The notes: generated by a model from the sequence alone, not told the origin. DNA of 64,000 nt from JBEEOW01 sp041191405 (GCA_041191405.1 JBEEOW010000013.1:36280-100279); one strand, 5' to 3'; shown: positions 17,163-26,474, counted from the first letter of the stretch. Translations and numbers: made by a program.

Positions 17163-18095
17163 TTAAACAATCCTCAAATATCTCTCTTCCAATACACGTT
17201 TATATTCAATCTGCATCTCAGATGATAAAAATGAACTATCTATCCATTGAATTGCTTTGACTTTATTCATATTAAATCGCTTAAATACCAAATCCACTTG
17301 CTTTTGACTTAGCCCTAGAGACAATCCAAATTCTTCAAAATGGTGTTTGGAAAATTTCTTCTTTTTCCCAAATAATGTTAATGCCAATTCCTCTTCATCT
17401 TTAGGGTTAACTATTGAAACATTTAATAAATCATAAGCTGGAGCTAAAACCCAACCTGAAGGTGATTCAATCAAGGAGAAATTTTTCAAGTGCATGTCGT
17501 TATTCCCTGTCAAAAAACTAAACAAAGTCAATTCAAAAAAAAATAATTTATCTAAAACTGTATTATCAGAATAAGTACCTATTGCCTTACCAACTTTTTC
17601 CATCGAACTTTTATACTTGTCAAATGCTTCAGTAATTTGAAACATATCAAGCATGTGTATTTTTTGTCCGTTATCGGTACGGTCAATACGTTTAGTTATA
17701 TAGGACAATTCTCCAGAAGCTAATTTTATTAAACTCGAAGGAACTACTTTAATCCCAAAAGCCTCTGCAATTCGCATCGTTACATGTTCATTTTGTGGCA
17801 ATTCTGGATAATCGTTTGAAGGAGGTTTGAAAATATAATTTCCTCCCAATGCCCCTATCACGGTTAATCTTTGCTCAGCGCCTACTTTTTCTAAAGTCAT
17901 AGAAAGCTTGGCTTGAACACCAGGCACTGCAATACTTCGCTCTATCACATTTTTAGCCAAATCACTCATTTGCCCAAATGAATAATTGATTAGAGGTGCA
18001 GTTTTAGAGCCGAAAAACAGCATACTACATTTTGGATGAAAATCAATATCATCATTCAACTCTTTGTAACAATATAAACACCTATTCATTTTCAA
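17163..18095 (-). CDS. hipT: HipA/HipT-like serine/threonine kinase toxin
   Basis: 310 residues holding the HipA kinase core without the N-subdomain 1. It opens with a zinc-finger-like CLYCYKELNDDIDFHPKC, then the Gly-rich loop region SIAVPGVQAKLSM, the catalytic GNNDMHLKNFSL and the metal-binding LAPAYDLLNVS. HipA kinases phosphorylate glutamyl- or tryptophanyl-tRNA synthetase and arrest growth. The missing N-terminal part is encoded by the upstream 111-codon gene, which overlaps by 14 bases. This is the arrangement of the HipBST tripartite toxin-antitoxin system. All kinase motifs appear intact. The target synthetase is not predictable. Confidence 0.88.
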   Translation of the reverse strand: MKMNRCLYCYKELNDDIDFHPKCSMLFFGSKTAPLINYSFGQMSDLAKNVIERSIAVPGVQAKLSMTLEKVGAEQRLTVIGALGGNYIFKPPSNDYPELPQNEHVTMRIAEAFGIKVVPSSLIKLASGELSYITKRIDRTDNGQKIHMLDMFQITEAFDKYKSSMEKVGKAIGTYSDNTVLDKLFFFELTLFSFLTGNNDMHLKNFSLIESPSGWVLAPAYDLLNVSIVNPKDEEELALTLFGKKKKFSKHHFEEFGLSLGLSQKQVDLVFKRFNMNKVKAIQWIDSSFLSSEMQIEYKRVLEERYLRIV

Positions 18096-18417
18096 TATTT
18101 GATATAGGTTTAATACTTACAGCTCCAATACAATTCTTACAACAAGCTAATAACAAACCCATTCTATCATTAGGGTTAATTTTCCAGCTTTTATATGCAA
18201 TTTCCAATAGCCAACCCTCAGGAATTAAGCCTTCAAAAAAAGCAGGCAAACGAATTTCGATATAAGGCTCAATTCGTACAGGCATAGTAAAAGTGATAAA
18301 ACTTGTAGGGTGTTCTATAACATATTTTGAATCATATTGAAACACATATTCACCCTCATTGGTTTCTGTTAATAATCCAGCAAAAATATCTTTATAAAAT
18401 ACTTCGGCAGTTCTCAT
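18082..18417 (-). CDS. hipS: HipA N-terminal domain protein (HipS-like)
   Basis: 111 residues equal to N-subdomain 1 of HipA: RTAEVFYKDIFAGLLTE, then FITFTMPVRIEPY and LPAFFEGLIPEGWLLEI, with KINPNDRMGLLLAC. In one-gene HipA proteins this part is fused to the kinase. As a separate protein it matches HipS, which acts as the antitoxin in E. coli HipBST. It overlaps the regulator upstream by 4 bases (ATGA) and the kinase downstream by 14, so the three are made from one transcript. Whether it neutralises the kinase here is inferred. Confidence 0.85.
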   Translation of the reverse strand: MRTAEVFYKDIFAGLLTETNEGEYVFQYDSKYVIEHPTSFITFTMPVRIEPYIEIRLPAFFEGLIPEGWLLEIAYKSWKINPNDRMGLLLACCKNCIGAVSIKPISNIENE

Positions 18418-18623
18418 TTAGGTAAATCTTTTGAGTTTACAGGAGCCAATTCATGCCCAAACATACTTAAAACCAAATTTACTTTATCTAAATTTAAATT
18501 GGTTTTACCTTGCTCAATTTTTCGGATTACAGTTAACGCCACACCTGTACGTTCAGCAAACTCCTCTTGTGTAAGATTAACGTCCTTTCTGCGTTGCTTT
18601 ACAAAATCTGACAAATAACTCAT
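18414..18623 (-). CDS. hipB: HipB-like XRE-family antitoxin/repressor
   Basis: 69 residues, a single helix-turn-helix domain (LSDFVKQRRKDVNLTQEEFAERTGVALTVIRKIEQGK) with a short tail. It heads the hip operon. HipB proteins bind operators in the form of an inverted repeat with an 8-base spacer and bridge the kinase. Two such palindromes lie just upstream, at 18662-18683 and 18703-18724, so autoregulation is likely. A tail residue that would reach the kinase cannot be pointed out. Confidence 0.88.
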   Translation of the reverse strand: MSYLSDFVKQRRKDVNLTQEEFAERTGVALTVIRKIEQGKTNLNLDKVNLVLSMFGHELAPVNSKDLPK

Positions 18624-18661
18624 TACATGCTATTGAATATAATTAAACACAAAAATACATT

Positions 18662-18683
18662 TTTATATTTAAAAACATATAAA
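18662..18683. promoter_or_regulatory. Candidate HipB operator 1
   Basis: Perfect inverted repeat TTTATAT (18662-18668), 8-base spacer, ATATAAA (18677-18683), about 40 bases upstream of the hipB start. The N8 spacing equals that of E. coli hipB operators. The region is AT-rich, so chance is possible, but a second copy of the same design lies 41 bases away. Confidence 0.45.
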
Positions 18684-18702
18684 ATATAATTAAATTGATA
18701 TT

Positions 18703-18724
18703 TTTATATGCAAAAGCGTATAAA
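18703..18724. promoter_or_regulatory. Candidate HipB operator 2
   Basis: Inverted repeat TTTATAT (18703-18709), 8-base spacer, GTATAAA (18718-18724), one mismatch. Its centre is 41 bases, about four helix turns, from the first site, so two HipB dimers could sit on the same face of the DNA. It directly abuts the stop codon of mnmE. Confidence 0.45.
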
Positions 18725-20098
18725 TCACTTTCCTATACAGAATTTCGAAAATATGTTATCTAAAAGGTCCTCAGTAGTTATCTCACCAGTTATTTCACCT
18801 AAATAATACAATGCCTGACGAATATCCATTGCTAAGAAATCTCCTGAAATAAAGGTATCTAATCCGTTGATAACATTATCGAGTGAGGTTTTGGTTTGTA
18901 ACAATGCATCGTAATGACGAATATTGGTTACTATATTACTTTCTGAACTTATTTCGCCTGCGTTTATTTTCTTGATTAATGTAGCTTTTAAAGTATCTAT
19001 CCCTGTTTTTTGTGCCGCTGAAATAGGTATTATTTCTGAATTACTTTCTTGTACTGCACTTAAAGTTTTTGTGTCAATTGTATCTATCTTATTTGCTACA
19101 AAAATCACAGGTATTCCTAGTTCTAATAACTCTAAACTCTGAACACTAAACTCTTCACTTCCAACGTCCTTAATATCAAACAAATACAAAATCAAAGATG
19201 CCTCCTTCATTTTCTGACGAGTACGCTCAATGCCCATCGCCTCTAATTCGTCGGCTGTTTCACGTAAACCCGCTGTATCTATAAATCTAAACGAAATTCC
19301 TTCTATATTTATCTCATCCTCAATTACATCTCTCGTTGTACCTGCAATTGACGAAACCATTGCTCTGTCTTCATTCAACAATGCATTCAATAGCGTAGAT
19401 TTTCCTGCATTTGGCTTACCTGCAATTACAGTTGGAACTCCTTTTTTAATTACATTTCCAAGGTCGAATGAGGATATTAATGCCTTCAAAACAGAAAGTA
19501 ATTTTTCAACTAAGGCTCTTAAATGGTCTCTATTAGCAAACTCTACATCTTCCTCACCGAAATCAAGTTCGAGTTCAATCAATGAAGCAAATGCAATTAA
19601 CTCTTCACGCAGTGCTTTTATTTGTACCGAAAAACCTCCACGCATTTGATTCAGTGCAGCTGCATGAGCCATTTCTGTTTCGGCAGCAATTAAATCGGCA
19701 ACTGCTTCGGCTTGTGCCAAATCAAATCGCCCATTCATAAATGCTCTTTGGGTAAACTCTCCTGCCTTTGCAGGACGAGCTCCTTTTGCTACCAACAACT
19801 TTAAAATTTCCTTTACAATATAAGGCGAACCGTGACAAGAAATTTCAATCACATTTTCGCTAGTAAATGAATGAGGTGCTAAAAATACTGCAACAACAAC
19901 TTCATCAATAATAGCTCCTTTTTCATTACGAATAGTACCAAAATGTACAGTGTGCGACGCTACCGTTGTTAAATCTTTCCCTTTAAAAACAGTGTTTACA
20001 ATATTAACCGACTCTTTTCCAGTTAGTCTGATAACTGCTATTGCTCCTACTCCTGCTGCTGTTGATAAGGCTACTATTGTTTCTGTGTGTAATGACAT
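18725..20098 (-). CDS. mnmE: tRNA uridine-5-carboxymethylaminomethyl(34) synthesis GTPase MnmE
   Basis: 457 residues, full length. The N-terminal tetrahydrofolate-binding domain (TIVALSTAAGVGAIAVIRLTG, ISCHGSPYI) is followed by a helical domain and an inserted Ras-like G domain: G1 GKPNAGKS, G2/G3 AGTTRDV and DTAGLRET, G4 NKID. The C-terminal motif FCIGK carries the catalytic Cys. With MnmG it modifies uridine 34 of tRNAs reading purine-ending codons. It stands alone here; mnmG is not in the window. Confidence 0.97.
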   Translation of the reverse strand: MSLHTETIVALSTAAGVGAIAVIRLTGKESVNIVNTVFKGKDLTTVASHTVHFGTIRNEKGAIIDEVVVAVFLAPHSFTSENVIEISCHGSPYIVKEILKLLVAKGARPAKAGEFTQRAFMNGRFDLAQAEAVADLIAAETEMAHAAALNQMRGGFSVQIKALREELIAFASLIELELDFGEEDVEFANRDHLRALVEKLLSVLKALISSFDLGNVIKKGVPTVIAGKPNAGKSTLLNALLNEDRAMVSSIAGTTRDVIEDEINIEGISFRFIDTAGLRETADELEAMGIERTRQKMKEASLILYLFDIKDVGSEEFSVQSLELLELGIPVIFVANKIDTIDTKTLSAVQESNSEIIPISAAQKTGIDTLKATLIKKINAGEISSESNIVTNIRHYDALLQTKTSLDNVINGLDTFISGDFLAMDIRQALYYLGEITGEITTEDLLDNIFSKFCIGK

Positions 20099-20193
20099 GG
20101 TGAGATTTTAGATGAAAGATGTTAGATTTTAGATGTTAGATTTTAGATGATTTAAGTGAATTGTAACATTAAACATCTCACATTTTACCAAAT
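20099..20193. repeat. Heptad-unit intergenic repeat
   Basis: Between Uma2 and mnmE lies a run of seven-base units, gatgtta, gatttta, gatgtta, gatttta, gatgatt, with a short inverted match (gtgagattt against aaacatctcac). It is a member of the heptad family and may form a weak hairpin in the read-through transcript. Confidence 0.6.
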
Positions 20194-20778
20194 TTAATCT
20201 TCAAAAACTTCGTCTAAATCAATGATTAATCCAGGTAAAGTATATGGCGAAACTTTGTCGCCAAGTGTGAATTTACCTTTTAATTGGTATTTATCATTTT
20301 CAAGTAAAAATATATCTATAATTTTATCTCCAGGAGATACTATCCAGTATTCATTTACTCCTGATGATTCGTAAACGTCAAATTTTTCTTTAACATCTTT
20401 GTGTGTTGTACTTGGCGATAATATTTCAACAATCATATCAGGTGCACCAATACAACCTTTGTTATCAATTTTACTTGAATCACAAATTACACATATATCT
20501 GGTTGAACAACAGTTGGTTTCCCGTTTGTTTTTTCAATAGGAAGATATACATCAAAAGGTGCAATATAGACTTTACAAGGTTTCTTTTTTAGATAAACAG
20601 AAATTTCAGTAAATATATTTCCGGCAAATCGTTGATGTAAAGGAATTGGTGCTGGAGTCATTCTATATATTTTACCTTTGATTAACTCTACCATTTCACT
20701 GAATTGCCATGATAAATAATCAGCAAAGGTGTATGATTTGTTTAAATCAAGTTGCGATATATCGGTTATGACTTCCAT
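20194..20778 (-). CDS. Uma2-family PD-(D/E)XK endonuclease-like protein
   Basis: 194 residues of the Uma2 (DUF820) family. It opens with YTFADYLSWQ and has the nuclease-like pattern VQPDICVICD, then PDMIVEILSPST, and KFDVYESSGVNEYWIV. These proteins are often present in many copies in cyanobacteria and Bacteroidota; the fold is of the restriction-nuclease type but a cellular role is not established. It is downstream (22 bases or so) of the thioredoxin gene on the same strand, so may be co-transcribed with it. Confidence 0.85.
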   Translation of the reverse strand: MEVITDISQLDLNKSYTFADYLSWQFSEMVELIKGKIYRMTPAPIPLHQRFAGNIFTEISVYLKKKPCKVYIAPFDVYLPIEKTNGKPTVVQPDICVICDSSKIDNKGCIGAPDMIVEILSPSTTHKDVKEKFDVYESSGVNEYWIVSPGDKIIDIFLLENDKYQLKGKFTLGDKVSPYTLPGLIIDLDEVFED

Positions 20779-20803
20779 TTTTATAATAAACTAATAAAAT
20801 TTA

Positions 20804-21322
20804 TTACTTAGCCGACTGTACAAATTGTTCAAAATTCATTGATTTATAGTGATTTTCGCCATAAAACTTAACTACGTTTGTAAACTGTTTTACATCTAAA
20901 TAGCCTGAAACCGGCGATAGAATTTCCATATTTTCGTCTAAATATACAGTTGTAGGATAGCCAGTAACGCCAAAACGAGCAGCTAACTCTTGTTCTGTCA
21001 TTTCTTTGCCATTGAATTTAATTAACTTTTTGCTTTCTGCATTTAATTTTAAAGCATAGTAGTTTTTGTTCACATACTCACCTACAGTTGGGTCCGAAAA
21101 TGTAGTTGCGTCCATACGCTTACACCATCCACACCAATCTGTGTAAACATCCATTACTATTTTTTTCTTTGTTTTCTTTTGTAATTTAGCTACTTCTTCA
21201 AAAGTTAACCATTTGATTCCGTGCTCACTAGTTGCAGTACTTGGTTTTGAACTGATAAAAGCAAAACTTGCCAAAGCCACTACTAATATTGCTAATAAGG
21301 ATAATGAAACTCTATTTTTCAT
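20804..21322 (-). CDS. Exported thioredoxin-family protein
   Basis: 172 residues with an N-terminal membrane/signal segment (VSLSLLAILVVALASFAFISS), then a thioredoxin fold of the DUF255/thioredoxin_7 type. The active site is DWCGWCKRMD, a CxxC, and the cis-proline loop is GYPTTVYLD. It probably reduces or forms disulfides in periplasmic proteins. No substrate is suggested by the context; the neighbours are a Uma2 protein and a divergent metalloprotease. Confidence 0.85.
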   Translation of the reverse strand: MKNRVSLSLLAILVVALASFAFISSKPSTATSEHGIKWLTFEEVAKLQKKTKKKIVMDVYTDWCGWCKRMDATTFSDPTVGEYVNKNYYALKLNAESKKLIKFNGKEMTEQELAARFGVTGYPTTVYLDENMEILSPVSGYLDVKQFTNVVKFYGENHYKSMNFEQFVQSAK

Positions 21323-21445
21323 AATTCATTGATTTTTGATGTAAATAACGAAAAAAGTTTTCTAAAATTGAATATTTTACCTAAAAATTATGATTTAATT
21401 AACAATTGAATAATTACTATCTTGCAAAAAATAAAACCCATAAAT

Positions 21446-22036
21446 ATGAAATCAATATTACTTTCAATTTGCGTAATATTTACATTTTTATCTTGCAATA
21501 ATTCGAATAAAGAAAATGCTAAAGTAATTGTAATTCAGCCTCTAGGAGATTTTTCAAACAAACATATTAAGGCAATTTATGATTCATTAAAAAGTATTAA
21601 TCAGCATACTATACTTCGCAAAAGAGAATCATTACCACAAAATGCTTATTATAAACCTCGCAACAGGTACAGAGCCGATTCATTATTGAAATATTTAAAA
21701 CAATTCAGTGCTCCAGATACAGTTGTTATTGGCTTAACTTACAAAGATATTAGCACCACCAAAGGTAAATTCAAAGATTGGGGAGTGATGGGTTTAGGTT
21801 ATTGTCCGGGCAGTGCTTGTGTGGTTTCTACTTTTAGATTAAAAAAGGAAACTATTGCAAGTCAGTTTTATAAAGTATGTGTGCACGAACTTGGTCACAC
21901 ACAAGGTTTACCGCATTGTAAAGAAAAAACTTGTTTTATGCGAGATGCAGAAGGTGGAAATCCTGTAGATGAAGAAACTGATTTTTGCCCAAGTTGTAAA
22001 AAACATTTAATTGCTAAAGGTTGGAAATTGAAGTGA
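21446..22036 (+). CDS. Archaemetzincin-family zinc metalloprotease lipoprotein
   Basis: 196 residues from the ATG at 21446; the frame continues to a TTG at 21422, but the lipoprotein signal (SILLSICVIFTFLSC) fits the later start. The metzincin site HELGHTQGLPHC is followed by C-x4-C, a Met, and about 15 residues later CPSC. This is the archaemetzincin signature HExxHxxGx3C, with a second structural zinc. It is probably anchored in the outer membrane or periplasm as an aminopeptidase-like enzyme. The substrate is unknown. Confidence 0.87.
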   Translation: MKSILLSICVIFTFLSCNNSNKENAKVIVIQPLGDFSNKHIKAIYDSLKSINQHTILRKRESLPQNAYYKPRNRYRADSLLKYLKQFSAPDTVVIGLTYKDISTTKGKFKDWGVMGLGYCPGSACVVSTFRLKKETIASQFYKVCVHELGHTQGLPHCKEKTCFMRDAEGGNPVDEETDFCPSCKKHLIAKGWKLK

Positions 22037-22100
22037 TTAAACTTTATATTTGAAAAAACAAAAATAAAATTTGCAAGTTTTTATACTTAAAGCATAAAAC

Positions 22101-22823
22101 ATGTTAAGCTATCCGCCCAAAGTTCCTTTTTTACCAAATCAATTGAACTACAAACAAGTATTTTTTATTCAATTAATATATGTTGGTATTGCATTGCTTT
22201 TTAACGACTTAGCCAATATTTTCATTTCTGAAAAATCTATCATTATCACTAAAACACTGTTTTTTGCTGTAGGCTCAACATACATGTTAATGCTATGGAA
22301 TTTACTTAGAGTAATGAATCCTGAAAGAGAAAAACTGGTTAAATATATTTTCATATTCCTGAATATCACATTTTTAGCATCTTTGTATGCAGCTAATCCT
22401 TGGTTTCAAACTGAAGTTGGATTGAGTGAACGAATTTGGTTATTTTGTATTCATATTATTTTATTCGGACTTGAAATAGCTGTTATTTATAAGTCAATTC
22501 AAGATTTATACAAAACAGGGGTTTTCAATGCCGAAAAAATGTGGGGTATTGCAGCCCTTTTTATGATGATTGGTATAGCCTTCGGAAGTTTGTTTGATTT
22601 GATATGTATTATTCGTCCGGGTGCATTGGGGATAAATTTTGAACAAGGTGTTCGCAATTACATGGAATGCCTATATTATAGCTTCACCGTTATTGGTGGT
22701 GTTGACCCAGCTTATGCTGATACACTAAAGATTATCAAAAACATAGGTGTTATTGAAGCTGTTTGGAATCAATTATTTTTGGTAATTCTAGTTGGAAAAA
22801 TGCTAGGCAAACCAAGCGAGTGA
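22101..22823 (+). CDS. Membrane protein with potassium-channel-like C-terminus
   Basis: 240 residues with about six membrane helices. The last 50 residues read YMECLYYSFTVIGGVDPAYADT followed by a helix ending LFLVILVGKML, the pattern of an ion-channel pore loop and the outer helix of two-helix potassium channels. The usual selectivity filter TVGYGD is replaced by TVIGGVDP. It could be a channel with altered selectivity or a degenerate relative. No cytosolic regulatory domain is present. Not assigned to a named family. Confidence 0.65.
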   Translation: MLSYPPKVPFLPNQLNYKQVFFIQLIYVGIALLFNDLANIFISEKSIIITKTLFFAVGSTYMLMLWNLLRVMNPEREKLVKYIFIFLNITFLASLYAANPWFQTEVGLSERIWLFCIHIILFGLEIAVIYKSIQDLYKTGVFNAEKMWGIAALFMMIGIAFGSLFDLICIIRPGALGINFEQGVRNYMECLYYSFTVIGGVDPAYADTLKIIKNIGVIEAVWNQLFLVILVGKMLGKPSE

Positions 22824-22835
22824 TATAATTATCAA

Positions 22836-24044
22836 TTACTTTAGAGTAACCCCCAACACCAAAATATCATCCATTTGCTCGAAACCTTTCATCCAGTTAT
22901 TGATAGTTTGTTGTAAAACAGAACCTAAGCCAGAAGATGATTTTTCACCATTTTCATTCAGCAAATCCATAAATCGTTTTGCTAAAAACTTTTTAAAATC
23001 TTCTCCTCCAAATTGATCAACATAACCATCAGAATGTAAAAGTAATTTATAACCAGACTTATATGGCATTGTTACCGATTGGAAAATCCTTTCTTCTTCT
23101 AATTGTTTACCCCCTATTGAAAGTTTATCTCCTTTAATTTCTACCCATTCCTCTAAGTTATGAATATATAAATGATGCATTGCACCTGCAAAACTTAACT
23201 CGTGGCTTTGTGGATTAATTACCACAATTCCCATATCCATACCATCTCTAATTACAGTACTATAAGTTTGGTGTAAGGACTGACGAACTCCTTTATGTAA
23301 ATAAGCTAAAATTTGCTCTGGTGCAGTTAATTCAGCATTTAATATTGCCTCATTTAATAAGTGATGCCCAAGCATTGACATCATAGCACCTGGAACTCCA
23401 TGCCCTGTACAATCTCCCAACACAATAAAAATCAAGCCATTCACTTTTTTTACCCAATAAAAATCTCCACTAACAATATCTCTTGGCATATTGATAATGA
23501 AATTATCGTAAAAAAGTTTGGTCATCAAATCTGCCGAAGGTAACATCGCATTTTGCAAACGAGCTGCATAAGTTATGCTTGATTTTATTTCAGCTTGGTG
23601 AGCTACAACTTTCTTATTACTTTGAATAACTTGCTGATAAGCCGCATTTACTTTCACTACAGAACTCAATCGAGCAATTAACTCAACAGCATCAACAGGT
23701 TTTCTTAAAAAATCAATTGCACCCGTTTCTAGTGCAAGTCTTAAATGTTCGCTTGTTGTATTACCTGTAATCATAATCACAGGAATATCAAGCGTATCTT
23801 CATCAGATTTCAATTTTTTCAATACATCAATGCCATCCATTCCGGGCATTTCCCAATCTAAAAGAATAAGGTCAATTTCCTCATTTTTAAGTACATCAAA
23901 AATATCTAAACCATTTTCTACCTTAAAAATTTTACATTCAAAATCGAAATTGAATTTTTTAATACCTGAAACCAATACTCTTTCGATAATCATCAAATTT
24001 ACTGCATCGTCATCAGCAATAAGTATATTTAATTCTTGGGTCAT
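22836..24044 (-). CDS. Response regulator with SpoIIE/PP2C phosphatase output
   Basis: 402 residues. A receiver domain (1-125) has the acid pocket DDD at 11-13, the phospho-acceptor Asp63 in LLDWEMPGMDG and the conserved Lys in LRKPVD. A coiled-coil linker at about 135-175 leads to a PP2C-type serine phosphatase with GDFYWV, IVLGDCTGHGVPGAMMSMLG and LLLHSDGYVDQFG. Such RsbU/SpoIIE proteins usually dephosphorylate an anti-sigma antagonist or report to a stress pathway. No kinase or anti-sigma gene is adjacent. Confidence 0.93.
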   Translation of the reverse strand: MTQELNILIADDDAVNLMIIERVLVSGIKKFNFDFECKIFKVENGLDIFDVLKNEEIDLILLDWEMPGMDGIDVLKKLKSDEDTLDIPVIMITGNTTSEHLRLALETGAIDFLRKPVDAVELIARLSSVVKVNAAYQQVIQSNKKVVAHQAEIKSSITYAARLQNAMLPSADLMTKLFYDNFIINMPRDIVSGDFYWVKKVNGLIFIVLGDCTGHGVPGAMMSMLGHHLLNEAILNAELTAPEQILAYLHKGVRQSLHQTYSTVIRDGMDMGIVVINPQSHELSFAGAMHHLYIHNLEEWVEIKGDKLSIGGKQLEEERIFQSVTMPYKSGYKLLLHSDGYVDQFGGEDFKKFLAKRFMDLLNENGEKSSSGLGSVLQQTINNWMKGFEQMDDILVLGVTLK

Positions 24045-24080
24045 GTTTGTGGTTATGTTTGGGATATTTGTTTGAAAAAA

Positions 24081-26474
24081 TTAATATTTAACAATGAGTC
24101 GGATATTGAAAAACCTTTGCGACAAAGTATTGGGCACTGCATATCGTTGTCCGCCAGTATCTTTAATCCAAGTGTATGAAATGGTATTATTTGCTCCGAT
24201 AACATTTAAGATTTCAACAGCCAACCAAACCGATTGCAAATATCTACTCATCAATGATTTATCCGAAAAAACAATAAATTTCGACAAACCTAAGTCAACT
24301 CTTTTGTAAGATGGCATATCAAAAACTTGTCGCATATTGGGTGAATTTGGAACTCCTGATGGTAAACCCGAACCATAAACTCCATTTAAATACATTTTCA
24401 AACTAGGGTGATTAGGCATGTGGTCTTGAAAAAACACTGAAAATGTAACGAGTTGATCTGTAGGTCTACGAATAAAATCTCTATTATCCCCGTCAACATT
24501 TTCTCTAGTTCTGAGCAAACTCAAACTAAACCAACTTTCCTCTCCTCTAATAAATTCACCACTTATTCTACACGATGCTCCATAAGCATAGCCATCTGCA
24601 GAATTCTGTCCATAATACCTAAGTTTAACATTATCAATATCGTAAGGAACTATGTCCCACAAATGTTTATAATAAATATCGGTAGTTAATTTGAAATTTC
24701 TTTTTGATTGAGTTTTAAAATTATATACCATAGCAGCGATATAATGCATTGAGCTTTGAGCTCTCAAACCCAAATTTACACTCGTTTGAAAATCACGCAT
24801 TTCTCTGTAAAACGGAGGCTGACGATACACACCCCAAGCAAGCTGAAATTCAACATCTTTTTTCCAAGTAGGTTTGTGTGAAAACTGAATTCTTGGACTA
24901 ACCATTAACTGCTTATTTACATTCCAATAGCCTAAGCGAACACCAGCAGTTAATTTTGTAGAATCTGAAATTTGAATTTCGTGTTGCACAAAAGCACTAG
25001 TACGGATTGAATTTAAACTGTTATTTTTATTAGTGGTATAATCTATATTTACATAATCAGCTGAATCTGTAAATCCATATTCGCTTACTACATCTTCTAA
25101 TTTTTCAGAACTAACTCTTGCTCCAAATTCGGTTTTATTACTTGAATTCCAGATGTATGCATTTCGGTTTTCGAGTGCAATTACATTTACATCTAAACCA
25201 TTTCGAGCATAATTAAAGTTAGTTCCCAAACCTCTGGTTGTTGCGCAGTTATTTGAAGCCAATCCAGATAAATTTGGCACTAATTCACATAATTTATAGC
25301 CAGATTCTAAGTTTACATATTCCCTTTCCATTGATTTTAAAGCAGAAAGAATGAATTCACTTTTAGCTTTAGTATTCCACTTATGCGACAAATTAAAAGC
25401 ACCTTGATAAGTTTGAGATTTCAATAACTCCATACCATCAAAAGCTACATTTAACTGTAAAGTTTGTTGCGCAGTACCAAAGCTTGTTTGCTGAAATTGA
25501 GGGATAACTTCGTAATTATTATTAGCAAAAGAAGTCAAAATGCCGATGGTAGTTTTTCCAGGATTATCTGCATAATTTCTTGAAATATCAAAACTTAAAT
25601 AACTTTGAACATCATAATAATTAGGAAAATATTGCCCTTGTACAGGTAAAGTTTTGAATAAATAACGTCCGTTTTTGTTACGAGCACCTATTACAAATGA
25701 AACTCGTTTGTTTTTTGAGGCAGTGCCAAAATGAATTGTTCCACCAAGTAAACCTCCAGAAAAGGATGCTTCTGTTTTTTTAGGCTTTTTGTACGTGATA
25801 TTTAAAACTGAACTTAATTTATCGCCATATTTTGCTTTCCAACCTCCCGCCGAAAATTCAACCGATGAAACTAAATCTTGATTTACAAAACTTAAACCTT
25901 CTTGTTGACCTGAACTTGTAAGCATTGGTTTGTAAATTTCCATATTATTTACATAAACCATATTTTCATCATAACTACCACCACGCACAGAATAAGAAGA
26001 TGATAATTCAGAATTACTCACAACGCCAGCCATGGTAGTTAAGGTTTTAGAAAAATCATTAAAAGCCGAAGGTACAAATTTGGCTAGTTTTGGGTCAATT
26101 CTTGTAGTACTAATTTCTTCGTTTTGTTGTTTACCTTCAATTGTAACAACTTGTGTAACAATATTTAAAGAAATAACTTTAAATGTTTTCAGCGAATTAA
26201 CAACCTTAATAGTTTCGTGAAAAGGTTTATAATCTGTAGCTAAAATTTTAAATTCAACTGAATCGTTAAGTGGTAATTCCACAGAAAAATTACCGAGTGA
26301 ATCAGTTTTTAAAACATGATAAGGTTTAACAGTAATAACCTTTGCTCCGATAACGGCTGTATTATTATCAGATAAAACAACGCCTTTAAAAGTGATGTTT
26401 TTTTGAGCAAAAAGGCTACTTATGCCGAAGCAAAGTAGCCCTATTGCAAGTATGATATGTTTAGTTGAAAACAA
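24081..26474 (-). CDS. TonB-dependent receptor with carboxypeptidase-like N-terminal domain
   Basis: 797 residues. A signal peptide (HIILAIGLLCFGISSLFAQ) is followed by a carboxypeptidase-regulatory-like beta domain at about 25-105 (ITFKGVVLSDNNTAVIGAKV), a plug domain at about 130-235 (LTTMAGVVSNSELSSSYSVRGGSYDENMVYVN) and an outer-membrane barrel ending IRLIVKY. No SusD partner is next to it, so the ligand is more likely a metal chelate or small molecule than a glycan, but this is not shown. It is followed directly (0 bases) by rpe upstream on the same strand. Confidence 0.93.
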   Translation of the reverse strand: MFSTKHIILAIGLLCFGISSLFAQKNITFKGVVLSDNNTAVIGAKVITVKPYHVLKTDSLGNFSVELPLNDSVEFKILATDYKPFHETIKVVNSLKTFKVISLNIVTQVVTIEGKQQNEEISTTRIDPKLAKFVPSAFNDFSKTLTTMAGVVSNSELSSSYSVRGGSYDENMVYVNNMEIYKPMLTSSGQQEGLSFVNQDLVSSVEFSAGGWKAKYGDKLSSVLNITYKKPKKTEASFSGGLLGGTIHFGTASKNKRVSFVIGARNKNGRYLFKTLPVQGQYFPNYYDVQSYLSFDISRNYADNPGKTTIGILTSFANNNYEVIPQFQQTSFGTAQQTLQLNVAFDGMELLKSQTYQGAFNLSHKWNTKAKSEFILSALKSMEREYVNLESGYKLCELVPNLSGLASNNCATTRGLGTNFNYARNGLDVNVIALENRNAYIWNSSNKTEFGARVSSEKLEDVVSEYGFTDSADYVNIDYTTNKNNSLNSIRTSAFVQHEIQISDSTKLTAGVRLGYWNVNKQLMVSPRIQFSHKPTWKKDVEFQLAWGVYRQPPFYREMRDFQTSVNLGLRAQSSMHYIAAMVYNFKTQSKRNFKLTTDIYYKHLWDIVPYDIDNVKLRYYGQNSADGYAYGASCRISGEFIRGEESWFSLSLLRTRENVDGDNRDFIRRPTDQLVTFSVFFQDHMPNHPSLKMYLNGVYGSGLPSGVPNSPNMRQVFDMPSYKRVDLGLSKFIVFSDKSLMSRYLQSVWLAVEILNVIGANNTISYTWIKDTGGQRYAVPNTLSQRFFNIRLIVKY

